A stretch of 64,000 nt of DNA from Aureliella helgolandensis (lineage in GTDB: Bacteria; Planctomycetota; Planctomycetia; Pirellulales; Pirellulaceae), in the NCBI RefSeq assembly GCF_007752135.1, contig NZ_CP036298.1:310001-374000 (forward strand). Reading direction: 5' to 3'. A program made the translations under genes and the position numbers. This document shows positions 25,239 through 34,935 of this stretch, piece by piece; the first letter of the stretch is position 1, and the number at the start of each line of letters is the position of its first letter. The notes under the pieces were generated by a model. The model was not told the DNA's origin, did not search any database, and was given only the letters and a program-made list of their open reading frames with translations.

Positions 25239-25482
25239 GTCGATTTCTCAGAACCTCAATGGGAAGTGGCGGGAGACTGGCTAGGAAGAACTCGGGCGTC
25301 GGGCGGCACAAAACTGACTTCCCTGCCAAAACTTGCATAGCGTTTGGCACTATAATTCTAGTGCCTCGTCCACTGCCACCAATCCACTCCCCCGAAATTT
25401 GAAGCTAGGCGGACTGCGGACTTGGTTGTCTTAAGAGCGTGTCGAGTCATTCTATCCTTTACTGTTACACAATGTCGCCTCA

Positions 25483-27240
25483 ATGCACCATTCTCTTTAC
25501 CTGTTGTTCTGCGTGTGCTCATGCCTTGGCTTAGGTTGTGATCGAGAAGAGCCAGCGGACGATTCGGGATCGATGCAAGTTGATGTAGCGGATCTGTTTG
25601 TCGGGCAGCCGACGATTCGTGGCAATCCGATCGAACGGGTGCCGTTGGTCGCAATCGTCGATCTCGAGTCGCCTGTAGAAGTCGTGCCCTCGCTAGAGAT
25701 TTCCGATGGAGATCGAGTTTGGATTCAGCCGTGGCCGGTGAAGCCCGCTACAAAGCATCGCGTGGCAGTCATGGGGATGCGACCGAATCGCTCGCATACC
25801 ATACGAGTCCGGGTAGACGCTGCAGACTCCGTGCAGGAGCAATGGAGTGAGCCGCTGTTCTTCCAAACTCCCCCCCTGCCCGACAACTTTCCACCCATTT
25901 CCGTAGTGCACGCGGAGCCGCAACGGATGGAACCAGGGGTTACCTTCTTTGCCACCAACATTTGGAAGGACTCCATCAGTATCCTCGATTACGGATACAT
26001 CGTGGCTTTGGATGCTGAGGGACAAGTGGTGTGGTTTTGCGAGACGACGGACCGCATTGCCGACATGCGCATCTTGAAGAACGGGCACATCCTCTATCAG
26101 CACGGCAATTATCGGTACGCTTATGAGATTGACATCTTAGGACGCGACATCAATCGCTGGGTGGCAACCAACTTGACGGAGCTGCCTGATTCCGGTTCGA
26201 TTCCGGTTGGAATTGATACAACGCACCACGATATACTCGAGCTTCCTAACGGAAACTTCCTGACATTGGCAACCGTTCTGAAGCATTTTGAGGAGTTCCC
26301 GACCAGTGAACTGGATCCCGAGGCCCCTTGGGCTGCAGCGCATGTGGTGTGCGATGATATCGTGGAGTTCAATCCTAGGACTGGGGTGATTGTTAAACGT
26401 TTTCCCTTGTCCAGCGTGTTGGACAACAAGCGTCTGGGCTACATGTCGCTCGGAAGCTTTTGGAAGGATAAGTACAACGATGAGGAGGGGAATGTTATCT
26501 CGCGAGACTGGAGCCATGCAAACGGTCTGACGTACTTGCCGGATGAATCGGCGCTTCTCATTTCGTTTCGCCATCAAGATTGCGTGATGAAGTTGGATTG
26601 GAAGACGCATGAGATTCGCTGGATATTCGGCAATCCAGAGGGCTGGGCAGACGTCTGGCAGCAATACATGTTGAAGCCGGTAGGAGAGTTGGCTTGGTGC
26701 TATCATCAACATGCACCTCAGTGGACACCGCGTGGAACCTTGATGCTCTATGACAACGGCAATTATCGTGCACGTCCATTCCAGCAGCCAATGCAAGCTT
26801 ACGAGAATCAGAGCCGGGTCGTTGAGTTCAGGATTGATGAAGAGGCGATGACGGTTGAGCAAGTGTTCGAATATTCGGGGGGGGAGGACGATCCCTTTTA
26901 CAGTCCGTTCTATTGCGAAGCCGATTGGCTGCCCAACACGCAGAATATCTTGGTTACCGATGGTGGACACGTCGAGTTGTCGGATGGGACCCCGAGCGAC
27001 AACGTGCCGGGTGAACGCCAGTGGGCAAGGATTTTTGAATTGACGCGTGATGCTCAGCCGGAACGCGTGTTTGAGATCCAGATCGATAGCGGAATGGAAA
27101 GCCCCTTTGGTTGGTCGGTCTACCGCGCCATGCGGTTGCCTAACTTGATCGATGGCTTCCGGATCGATCCCTTGGCCGTAGATGAACCCGTGCCTCGATT
27201 CGAGCGGGATCCCCATGAGAAGCGGGAGGTGTTGCATTAG
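25483..27240 (+). CDS. Arylsulfotransferase (ASST)-like lipoprotein
   Basis: The 585-residue protein has a lipoprotein signal (hydrophobic start, then SCLGLGC, Cys near residue 19). An N-terminal beta domain (to about residue 125) is followed by a beta-propeller of the bacterial arylsulfotransferase type: GYIVALDAEGQVVWFCET, DTTHHDILELPNGNFLTLA, DWSHANGLTYLPDESALLIS, VMKLDWKTHEIRWIFGNPEGW, and CYHQHAPQWTPRGTLMLYDNGN. The His residues in HHD, SHANG and HQHAP match the catalytic and ligand histidines of the family. ASST transfers sulfate between aryl donors and acceptors. A sulfatase gene lies 99 bases downstream. Confidence 0.85.
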   Translation: MHHSLYLLFCVCSCLGLGCDREEPADDSGSMQVDVADLFVGQPTIRGNPIERVPLVAIVDLESPVEVVPSLEISDGDRVWIQPWPVKPATKHRVAVMGMRPNRSHTIRVRVDAADSVQEQWSEPLFFQTPPLPDNFPPISVVHAEPQRMEPGVTFFATNIWKDSISILDYGYIVALDAEGQVVWFCETTDRIADMRILKNGHILYQHGNYRYAYEIDILGRDINRWVATNLTELPDSGSIPVGIDTTHHDILELPNGNFLTLATVLKHFEEFPTSELDPEAPWAAAHVVCDDIVEFNPRTGVIVKRFPLSSVLDNKRLGYMSLGSFWKDKYNDEEGNVISRDWSHANGLTYLPDESALLISFRHQDCVMKLDWKTHEIRWIFGNPEGWADVWQQYMLKPVGELAWCYHQHAPQWTPRGTLMLYDNGNYRARPFQQPMQAYENQSRVVEFRIDEEAMTVEQVFEYSGGEDDPFYSPFYCEADWLPNTQNILVTDGGHVELSDGTPSDNVPGERQWARIFELTRDAQPERVFEIQIDSGMESPFGWSVYRAMRLPNLIDGFRIDPLAVDEPVPRFERDPHEKREVLH

Positions 27241-27339
27241 GATGCACACTGAGGTTTCGTGGTTGTGCCATTTTAAACGGATGGCTAAGCATCGTTTTAA
27301 TGGCGGTAATTCTTGTTATTCCTAAGGCTGATTCTTGAT

Positions 27340-28860
27340 ATGAAAAAAACCTTTTCGATCTTCTGTTTACTCCTCCTTAATCTGACTTGGGTGTCTGCAG
27401 CCGAGCGTCCCAATATTGTCTTAATTTATTCGGACGACGTCGGCTACGGTGATGTGTCGTGCAATGGGCAGACGACCCTGCTCACTCCGCACATCGATCG
27501 CATTGCCGCGGAAGGACTGCGCATGACCGATGCCCATTGCTCGGCCGCAACATGCACGCCGAGCCGCTTCGCGATGCTAACCGGGCAATACGCGTTTCGC
27601 CAAAAGGGGACCGGCATTGCACGCGGAAACGCGAACATGATCATCGAAGCCGGTTCCAACACGTTGCCCAGTCTGCTGAAATCTGCCGGTTACACCACCG
27701 GGGTCGTTGGGAAGTGGCACTTAGGGTTGGGGGACCAGGAGATTGATTGGAATCAAGATGTGCGTCCTGGCCCGGGGGAAATTGGCTTTGACTATCACTT
27801 TTTGATCCCTGCTACGGGCGATCGCGTGCCTTGCGTCTATTTAGAGCAAGGGCACGTAGTCGATCTCGATCCAGCAGATCCGATCGCGGTAAGTTACGGA
27901 AAGCGGATTGATCCGAATCCCTCCGGTGCTGAAGCGTTTGAGACGCTCAAGCAGAAGTGGTCGCATGGTCACAATCAAACCATCGTCAATGGAATTTCTC
28001 GCATTGGGTGGATGACGGGCGGAGAGACGGCGCGTTGGGTGGATGAGGATATGGCGGACGTGATCGTCCACAAGGCGACTGAGTTTATCGACGATCATCA
28101 GGCTGAGCCCTTCTTCCTGTATTTTTCGACACACGATATTCATGTGCCACGCGTCCCGCATTCTCGCTTTGCAGGCAAGTCGGGTTTGGGGCCTCGTGGC
28201 GATGCGATGCTTCAGCTCGATTGGTGTGTCGGCCAAGTTATGGCCAAATTGGAGGCACTGGATCTCGTGGACAACACGCTGCTGATCTTCACTTCCGATA
28301 ACGGTCCAGTGCTTGACGATGGCTACCATGATGACGCAAATGAAAAGCTCGGCGACCATCAAGCCAATGGGGCGCTTCGCGGTGGAAAGTATTCTGCGTT
28401 TGAAGGCGGGACGCGCATTCCCATGGTCTTGCGCTGGCCTGAACATATTGCACCCAACACGACGTCAGACGCCCTGTTTGGGCAGATTGACCTGGCCGCT
28501 ACGCTGGCGAAGCTTGTCGGTGCGCAGGTTCCACCGCAAGCCTGCCAGGACAGTCGCAACGCTCTGCCAACCCTACTCGGCAAGGATCCCGTCGGTCGTC
28601 CCCACCTTATCCATGAGGCTGGCAACCATGCCTTGCGGGTTGGCAAATGGAAGTATGTGCCTGCAGGAAAGACTCGCGAGCACCTGGGACCTTGGGCAAC
28701 AGTAGAGCTAGAGGCACCAGGGGCGCTGTTTGACCTCAGTAAGAACACTGCAGAGATCGAGGATGTAGCCGCGGACCATCCCGAGCAACTGCAACGCATG
28801 CGCGACTTGCACGCGAAGCTCAGCCAGCATCCCGATCAAGCTGCCGTGATTGGGCAGTAA
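27340..28860 (+). CDS. Secreted arylsulfatase-type sulfatase
   Basis: The 506-residue sulfatase starts with a signal peptide (MKKTFSIFCLLLLNLTWVSA). PNIVLIYSDDVGYGD gives the metal-binding aspartates, and CTPSR (Cys72) is the residue converted to formylglycine by a sulfatase-modifying enzyme, not present in this window. GVVGKWHLG, FFLYFSTHDIHVP and IFTSDNGPV are further active-site motifs. The start at the ATG 27340 gives a clean signal peptide; the frame is open 27 bases further. A likely substrate is a sulfated algal polysaccharide. Confidence 0.93.
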   Translation: MKKTFSIFCLLLLNLTWVSAAERPNIVLIYSDDVGYGDVSCNGQTTLLTPHIDRIAAEGLRMTDAHCSAATCTPSRFAMLTGQYAFRQKGTGIARGNANMIIEAGSNTLPSLLKSAGYTTGVVGKWHLGLGDQEIDWNQDVRPGPGEIGFDYHFLIPATGDRVPCVYLEQGHVVDLDPADPIAVSYGKRIDPNPSGAEAFETLKQKWSHGHNQTIVNGISRIGWMTGGETARWVDEDMADVIVHKATEFIDDHQAEPFFLYFSTHDIHVPRVPHSRFAGKSGLGPRGDAMLQLDWCVGQVMAKLEALDLVDNTLLIFTSDNGPVLDDGYHDDANEKLGDHQANGALRGGKYSAFEGGTRIPMVLRWPEHIAPNTTSDALFGQIDLAATLAKLVGAQVPPQACQDSRNALPTLLGKDPVGRPHLIHEAGNHALRVGKWKYVPAGKTREHLGPWATVELEAPGALFDLSKNTAEIEDVAADHPEQLQRMRDLHAKLSQHPDQAAVIGQ

Positions 28861-28890
28861 CGCGAAGTGCTTGCGGCGATCATTGCGAAT

Positions 28891-30489
28891 TTACGCATGG
28901 TGAACTGCGCGAACGATGACGCGATTTCCTTCAATGCGAAGGATCGCCACTAGCGTATCGGCATCCACGTAGTCTCCCTCGGTGAGCACGTCGACTAAGT
29001 GCGAACCGAACGAGGCTTTGCCGGCAGGCCGTAAGTCAGATTCCGCTTTGCCCTCCATGCCCACTTGCAGGAGAGCTTGGGTTGCTCTGTCGGATTGCGT
29101 TAGAGCAGTGAAGTTGTTCTCTGATCCACCATCACTCAGTGTGGGTGTGTCTTGGTGTTCTGGTGTGGCCAGTCGGAAGCGATTGAGCCCAGGAATCGAA
29201 TCCAATACCAGGACTTGAACGACAAACAGGCAGATGACGCCCAGCATGGCTCCCAGCACGATTAGGAGATTCGTCTGCAGTTGATTCCACTGCATGGCCG
29301 AATTAGGAATCACGAAGTCTTGACTGGCCATTACCAGGGCGATACCCGTGAAGGCAAAACCGCATAATCCAAAGACCCCGAAACCAGGCAAGACGAAGAG
29401 TTCGCATATCAGGCAGATGATCCCTAAGGCGAACAATAGCACTTCCAGCCAACCGGCAGTGCCGCCAAGAGCGTGGCTCCAAAAGAAGAGTCCGAAGCAG
29501 CATAGGGCCGTCAGGCCAGCCACACTGATTCCCGGTGCAATCAGTTCAAAGTAGAGACCAATGAGGCCTGCGATCAGTAGGAGTGCGGTTAGCCATGGCC
29601 GGTTGAGGAGGAAGACCGTTCGATCGATCCAGGTCATCTTGGTAGTAGCCAAGGAAGCGATGTTGAGCTGCTGTAGGAAATCCCTTTCGGACGCGAACAC
29701 CCCTTCGCATAATCGGAGTTCCAGGGCCCGGTCTGCTCCCAGCGTTAGGAAGCGATTCTGTCCCGTCTCGGGAACTGGGCCGCGAATGTCGTACAATTCC
29801 TCGACGGCATCCTCTTGGGTTTGAGACTCTTTGAGGTAGACGATTTGGCCAGTCTGGCGCTCAACCGCTGCGTAAACGGTCAAGGATTTGTCCGCCATGG
29901 CTTCCGCTAATGCGGCCGGTCGCTGTTGGCCGTTGGCTAGTTCAGCTAGTGCACTGGTTAAGTAGCTAACAATCTTTTCTGGTGCATGGCGGAATTGCAA
30001 GTCTAAGCCCATTTGGATAGGTCCTGCGTCGCCAATGAGCGCCCCCTCCTGCATGTAGATGCGTTCAGCACCCAAGGAAATAATGGCACCGCCGCTGATC
30101 GCTTCCTCGGGGATGTAAACCATGGTGGTTGCCCAATCGATGTCTCGCAGTCGTCGGGCTAGTTGCAGGGATTGTTCTAAATCTCCGCCTGGACTCGTCA
30201 GTTTGATGATTACGAGATCTGCACCCTGCTTCTTGGCCCAGTCGAGACGTTGATTGAGAAACCAATGGAAGCGTCCAAAGATAGGCCCCTCCACCTCGAT
30301 GCAAACCGCCAGGCCGAATTGCCGCGCGAGGACTTCGTCGTCCACTTGTTTTGCGATTGCAGCAGCTTGCTCGGGCGGTTGTTGTTCAAGCTCTTGTCCA
30401 GAGGCGGAAAATGGAACCCCGCCGACCACGCACAGAAGGGCTACACACAGGAGGCTGCATTGAAGGGGTGCAACTGGACGGGCATGCAT
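28891..30489 (-). CDS. NfeD family membrane-bound serine protease
   Basis: The protein is 532 residues from the ATG at 30487-30489 (frame open to 30531). A signal/anchor segment is followed by a ClpP-like protease domain (DLVIIKLTSPGGDLEQSLQLARRLRD, then EAISGGAIISLGAERIYMQEGALIGDAG), four or five membrane segments (TALLLIAGLIGLYFELIAPG onward) and a C-terminal NfeD/OB domain (KASFGSHLVDVLTEGDYVDA ... VIVRAVH). The family works with stomatin-like proteins at lipid microdomains; no such gene is adjacent. It is convergent with the sulfatase gene, with 30 bases between. Confidence 0.88.
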   Translation of the reverse strand: MHARPVAPLQCSLLCVALLCVVGGVPFSASGQELEQQPPEQAAAIAKQVDDEVLARQFGLAVCIEVEGPIFGRFHWFLNQRLDWAKKQGADLVIIKLTSPGGDLEQSLQLARRLRDIDWATTMVYIPEEAISGGAIISLGAERIYMQEGALIGDAGPIQMGLDLQFRHAPEKIVSYLTSALAELANGQQRPAALAEAMADKSLTVYAAVERQTGQIVYLKESQTQEDAVEELYDIRGPVPETGQNRFLTLGADRALELRLCEGVFASERDFLQQLNIASLATTKMTWIDRTVFLLNRPWLTALLLIAGLIGLYFELIAPGISVAGLTALCCFGLFFWSHALGGTAGWLEVLLFALGIICLICELFVLPGFGVFGLCGFAFTGIALVMASQDFVIPNSAMQWNQLQTNLLIVLGAMLGVICLFVVQVLVLDSIPGLNRFRLATPEHQDTPTLSDGGSENNFTALTQSDRATQALLQVGMEGKAESDLRPAGKASFGSHLVDVLTEGDYVDADTLVAILRIEGNRVIVRAVHHA

Positions 30490-30723
30490 GGCATTGGATG
30501 CTTCGCTAAGAGAATGGGAGACGTCGCCCATTCTAGTCGAGTCAGCGGTTATGATGTAGTCCGTGCTTTCGGTCGCGCCGACCGCTTGCTTCCCTTACGC
30601 AGCACGAGGACATTGGAGAGTGAATCCAATGGTCCGATTGTGTTGAACCTTTAACGGGGGCCAGCCTATTCTACTTGTGGGTGAAAGTGCGATCCACCTA
30701 TTGATTTTTCGAAAAAGCGTATC

Positions 30724-32118
30724 ATGCTTCGGCTCCTGGTTCTATTTCTTGCTATCGTGCCAACTGTTTGTGCTCGTGGAGAGGAAGCCGCGGAGGAGTC
30801 CGGCCGCATTCGGCCGAGTCTTTCCCATCCTTTCTATTGGAACTACCAAGGCCGGGATGTGCTCTTGTTGGGTGGTTCGGTCGACGACAATCTGTTCCAG
30901 TTGCCTGGCCTTGCAGCCCATCTGGACGAAATGCAGGAAGTCGGGGCAAACTACATCCGCAATACGATGAGCGATCGGCACGATGAGGGGTTCGAGGTCG
31001 ATCCGTTCGCGCAGTTGGAGAACGGGAAGTTCGATTTGAAGCAGTGGAATGATGAGTACTGGAATCGATTTGAGAGCATGTTGAAAGGGACTGCAGAACG
31101 GAACATCGTTGTTCAGATTGAAGTCTGGGATCGTTTCGATTATTCAACCGACAAATGGCCGCCGCATCCCTACAACCCGGTCAATAATATCAATTACACG
31201 GAGGAGGAATCTGGGCTAGCAAGCCGCTACCCAAACCATCCAGGCGCCAACGAGCAACCCTTTTTCTTTACCACTCCGCAGCAAAAGAACAATGTCACTG
31301 TTTTGCAATATCAACAAAGGTTTGTGGACAAGCTGCTAGCCCATTCTCTCAAGTATGGTCATGTCCTGTATTGCATCGATAATGAGACGAACGGAGAGGA
31401 GAGTTGGGCAACCTATTGGGCGGACTACATTCGCAGGGCTGCCACTGATGCAAATCAATCGGTATGCATTACCGAAATGTGGGACGACTGGAACCTGGCT
31501 GGCCCGCAGCACCGAAGAACACTTGAGCATCCCGAGCGATATGATTTTGTGGATGTTTCTCAGAACAACCATCAACAGGGGCAGAAGCACTGGGACAACT
31601 TTCAGACGCTACGCAGTCGATTGTTGGAGCAGCCGCGACCGATCAATACCGTCAAGACCTATGGGGCGGACAATAATAAGTTTGGGCACACCAGTCAGGA
31701 TGGAGTGAGTCGGTTCTGGCGGCATGTGGTAGGCGGCGCCGCTGCGGCACGGTTCCATCGACCATCGTCCGGTCTCGGGCTTAGTGATCCCGCCAAAGCG
31801 GCGATCCGGGCGTGTCGGAAAATGGAATCGCTGGTAAATTTGTAGGACCTGGAGCCCAACAATGGTTTGCTCCTGGAACGCAGCGAGGATGAGGCCTATC
31901 TGGCCGCGGCTGATGGTGATGCTTGGGTTGCCTATTTTCCACAGGGAGGTGAAGTTGTGGTCAAATTGCAGGTTCCCAATCAAGCATGGTCCATTCGGTG
32001 GATTGATATTGATACCGGAGAGTGGGGCCCTAAGTCGGAAGTCGAAGCGGACGATCTGCTAACGCTGGCAGCGCCAGGACAAGCCAACTGGTGTGTGGTC
32101 GCGAAACGGAAATTCTAG
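30724..32118 (+). pseudogene. Secreted glycosidase-like protein interrupted by an in-frame TAG
   Basis: From ATG 30724 the frame encodes a signal peptide ([16 protein letters not shown]) and a TIM-barrel glycosidase-like domain ([66 protein letters not shown]), similar to apiosidase-like/DUF4038 proteins. A TAG at 31843-31845 stops it after 373 residues. The same frame then continues for 90 more codons with DLEPNNGLLLERSEDEAYLA and AWVAYFPQGGEVVVKLQV, a collagen-binding-like beta domain usual at the C-terminus of this group. So one base change or a read error splits a 464-residue protein. The barrel alone could still fold. Confidence 0.75.
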
Positions 32119-33258
32119 TTGAACGATCGATATCGTATGCAGACAGTTGAGTCTAGCCTTCGGCAGCGCTGGGGCTATCTCGCCAAGGATTTTGTGGAGA
32201 CTGCCGATGGGCAGCTTTTTGCCGTCGTAGTGCACGGAGTTGAAGCTGGCCGCGTGCTGACGTCCCTGCGCTACACGCGTCGATCAGAGGGGCTCCGAAA
32301 ACTTGGCTCGCTTGAAAGCCAGCAACTCCTGCAGAAACAGCACCCCGATTGGCTGTATCATTGTCCACGGCGCGATGTGCAGTTGCATGGAGTTCCCGAG
32401 TCTTGCGTCATTCGCCACTATCGGCCTGCAGCCTTTCTGGAAGAACAGCGGCAGCTGTACCGTGCAGCACACCACCCTACCCTGGCCCCAGCGTTGAAGG
32501 CCATTCGGCAACACCTAGACGCAGGAAATCTAGAGACAGGGCAGCTAGAGGCAGGACAGCTAGCGGCAGGACAGCTAGCGGCAGGACACCCGCAGACTGG
32601 GCCGACGGGAGGTGGCTTGACCGGCGAGTGGGGGATCACAGGATCTCATCTACTGGGAGCCGCCGGGGCGGACAGCGATATCGACTGCGTTGTCTATGGT
32701 ATGAAAAACTTTTTGCGAGCCCAGCAACTTGCCCAGAATGCGATGGAGCGAGGTGACTGGCAAGGCTTGACGCCGGAGCAGTGGCAAGCTGCGTACCAGC
32801 GTCGCGGCTGCGAATTATCGCTCGCTGAGTACAGCTGGCATGAACGCCGCAAGTACAACAAATTCTCGGTGATGGGGACGAAGATTGATTTGAGCTGTGT
32901 TGACAATCCACCTCCAGAAGCTCTGATCGCCGGCGAAAAGATCGGGAAGACGCAGCTGCTTGCTCAAGTCGTGGACGATACCCACGCCTTTGCCAGTCCA
33001 GCGGTATACCGAGTGTCGCATCCGCGGATACAATCGGTGCTGTCAGGCACTCCTACCTATGCTGGGCAGGCGGTCGTCGGAGAATGGATCCAAGCCCGAG
33101 GGTGGGAGGAACACACGCTCGACGGTTCACGAAGGCTGGTGGTGGGGACATCTCGCGAGGGAAGCGACGAATGGCTCAAAGTGGTTTCAGCCCCAGCCGT
33201 GGATGGCAAAGTCGGAAATCGTGAGGAAGATGCGGTATTCCGTAGCGAGTCGGGCTAG
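32119..33258 (+). CDS. Nucleotidyltransferase-fold protein of unknown function
   Basis: The 379-residue frame starts with TTG directly after the TAG of the gene before it; an ATG at 32137 is the alternative. The middle part has the polymerase-beta-like nucleotidyltransferase signature GITGSHLLGAAGADSDIDCVVYG (GS...SDID, with two acids for metal), followed by KYNKFSVMGTKIDLSCVD for a third acid. Such proteins transfer nucleotides to RNA, proteins or small molecules; the substrate is unknown. Residues about 135-159 are a five-times repeated pentapeptide (AGQLA type) from a 15-bp tandem repeat. DNA polymerase IV follows. Confidence 0.65.
   Translation: MNDRYRMQTVESSLRQRWGYLAKDFVETADGQLFAVVVHGVEAGRVLTSLRYTRRSEGLRKLGSLESQQLLQKQHPDWLYHCPRRDVQLHGVPESCVIRHYRPAAFLEEQRQLYRAAHHPTLAPALKAIRQHLDAGNLETGQLEAGQLAAGQLAAGHPQTGPTGGGLTGEWGITGSHLLGAAGADSDIDCVVYGMKNFLRAQQLAQNAMERGDWQGLTPEQWQAAYQRRGCELSLAEYSWHERRKYNKFSVMGTKIDLSCVDNPPPEALIAGEKIGKTQLLAQVVDDTHAFASPAVYRVSHPRIQSVLSGTPTYAGQAVVGEWIQARGWEEHTLDGSRRLVVGTSREGSDEWLKVVSAPAVDGKVGNREEDAVFRSESG
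32521..32595 (+). repeat. 15-bp tandem repeat, five units, inside the nucleotidyltransferase gene
   Basis: Five 15-base units: gcaggaaatctagag, acagggcagctagag, then gcaggacagctagcg twice exactly, and a degenerate gcaggacacccgcag. Each unit adds five residues (AGQLA-like), so copy changes keep the frame. It lies in the linker before the nucleotidyltransferase core. Confidence 0.9.
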
Positions 33259-33381
33259 GCCTGGGGACGATACGTCTTGTGACCCATAACTCTTCTCCGG
33301 GGCACGGCGTTTCACCTGGCATGAAGGGCAATCACGTTTGGTGAGCGTCGGGAGAAGAGGGGTTCTTTTAGGTTCGCGTTG

Positions 33382-34575
33382 ATGACAATTTTGCACGTCG
33401 ACATGGATGCATTCTACGCCTCCGTCGAACAGCGTGACCGTCCCGAACTGCGCGGCAAGCCAGTGATCGTCGGCGGCTCACCCACCGGACGTGGCGTCGT
33501 CAGTACTGCCAGCTACGAAGCTCGCAAGTTCGGCGTCCATAGTGCGATGCCTACCTCTCAAGCTCTGCGACTGTGTCCGCAAGCCATCTTGGTCCGTACA
33601 AGAATGTCGCACTACGTCGACGTCTCTAAGCGTATTCGTGATATTTTCAATCGGTATACGCCGGAAGTCGAGCCGCTATCGTTGGACGAAGCATTTTTGA
33701 ATGTTAGCGGCTGTGAGCAACTTTTTGGAACGGCTGAGAAGATCGGACGCGCCATTAAGGAATCGATCTGGAACGAATTGAATCTAGTTGCATCTGTGGG
33801 AGTGGCTCCCAACAAGTTCTTGGCAAAATTGGCCAGCGATCTCGAGAAACCCGATGGGTTTACCGTCATTGCCAGTGATCGCATTCTGAGTACGTTAGCC
33901 CCTCTGCCCATCTCACGACTGTGGGGCGTTGGTAAGGTGACTGAGCGGCGCTTCGCCACTGCGCAACTCTCCACCTTCGGTGATCTTCAGAGACTGACCG
34001 TTGAACAGTCGCGGCACCTATTGGGGAATGCCGGTGAGCACTTCTGGGGGCTGGCCCGCGGGATTGACAAGCGAAGGGTGGTCTCGGATCGGCAAGCCAA
34101 ATCAATTTCGAATGAAACGACATTTCCGGTCGATATCGACTGCGCTGATGTGCTCCAGGCTTGGTTGCTGGAGTTGACCGAGCAGGTTTGTTGTCGGCTT
34201 CGCACCCATGACCAGCTCGGGCGTACCGTGCAGCTCAAACTCCGCTACAGCGACTTTCACACAATCACCAGATCCTGCAGTGTGGACTCACCGACCGATT
34301 CCACAGATGTCGTTTGGCAAGTGGCACAGAAACTCTTGAGAGAGGCGATGCCTACGCGACAGTTGGCGGTTCGCCTGCTGGGGGTTGGGATTACCAATCT
34401 CGATACGGCCCGCCCGCAACAACTGACATTGTTTAACGACGAGGGGGAGCCAAAGCAGGTAGCGACGGCGCAAATCGATTCAACCCTGGATGCGATTCGT
34501 CAGCAGTTCGGGCGTTCTGCCATGCGCCGAGCCAGCCTGGTGCAGCATCAGGTCGATCTAAAACGGGGCTCTTAG
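33382..34575 (+). CDS. dinB: DNA polymerase IV
   Basis: The 397-residue Y-family polymerase is error-prone and copies damaged templates. MTILHVDMDAFYASVEQRD holds the first catalytic Asp and the steric-gate Phe; YTPEVEPLSLDEAFLNVSG holds the second acidic pair (DE). SVGVAPNKFLAKLASDLEKP and LWGVGKVTERRF (helix-hairpin-helix) follow, then a little-finger domain. The ATG at 33382 is preferred over the TTG just before it. The usual C-terminal beta-clamp-binding motif may be QLTLF (within ARPQQLTLFNDE). Confidence 0.95.
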   Translation: MTILHVDMDAFYASVEQRDRPELRGKPVIVGGSPTGRGVVSTASYEARKFGVHSAMPTSQALRLCPQAILVRTRMSHYVDVSKRIRDIFNRYTPEVEPLSLDEAFLNVSGCEQLFGTAEKIGRAIKESIWNELNLVASVGVAPNKFLAKLASDLEKPDGFTVIASDRILSTLAPLPISRLWGVGKVTERRFATAQLSTFGDLQRLTVEQSRHLLGNAGEHFWGLARGIDKRRVVSDRQAKSISNETTFPVDIDCADVLQAWLLELTEQVCCRLRTHDQLGRTVQLKLRYSDFHTITRSCSVDSPTDSTDVVWQVAQKLLREAMPTRQLAVRLLGVGITNLDTARPQQLTLFNDEGEPKQVATAQIDSTLDAIRQQFGRSAMRRASLVQHQVDLKRGS

Positions 34576-34935
34576 GCTATTGCTCGGCAGCCACGATTCT
34601 TTCTAGGCTTGCGCTTCGGAGTCTACACTTCCCGTGCGTTGCTCAAGCCGTTTGGCACTACCGTTGACGTTGGGCTTAAGGGGGGTAGCCGTCAGTGGTT
34701 TGAAGAGCTTTGAAGATTCCTCAAGGGCCTGTTGCTTGGGGACTGAAACTCGTGAGCTTTGCTCGTGCGACTTGAGTTGCACGCAGGTGCAAGCTGGAAA
34801 TCGAGCAAATCCACAGGTTCAATTGGGCGCGCTTGGTTGCGGTGAAAAATATGCCCAGCTGGTGACTCCACAAAAAAATCCTGGTCGCGTCAGCGACCAG
34901 GATTGGGGGATTACCTCAGTGTGTGCATGAAAGGA
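34576..34935. other. Intergenic region between dinB and the sigma factor
   Basis: The region lies between convergent genes. Apart from the sigma-factor terminator at its right end it holds no supported feature. Confidence 0.5.
34871..34904 (-). terminator. Intrinsic terminator of the sigma factor gene
   Basis: A perfect 12-bp stem, aatcctggtcgc (34877-34888) with gcgaccaggatt (34893-34904), loop gtca, is followed on the minus strand by a run of T (a run of A at 34872-34878 on the plus strand). It lies about 30 bases after the sigma gene stop. This is the clearest terminator of the window. Confidence 0.88.

Noticed and set aside
26137-27249. 370-codon frame on the minus strand
   Set aside because: It lies entirely antisense to the arylsulfotransferase gene, whose histidine motifs are clear, so it is a shadow.
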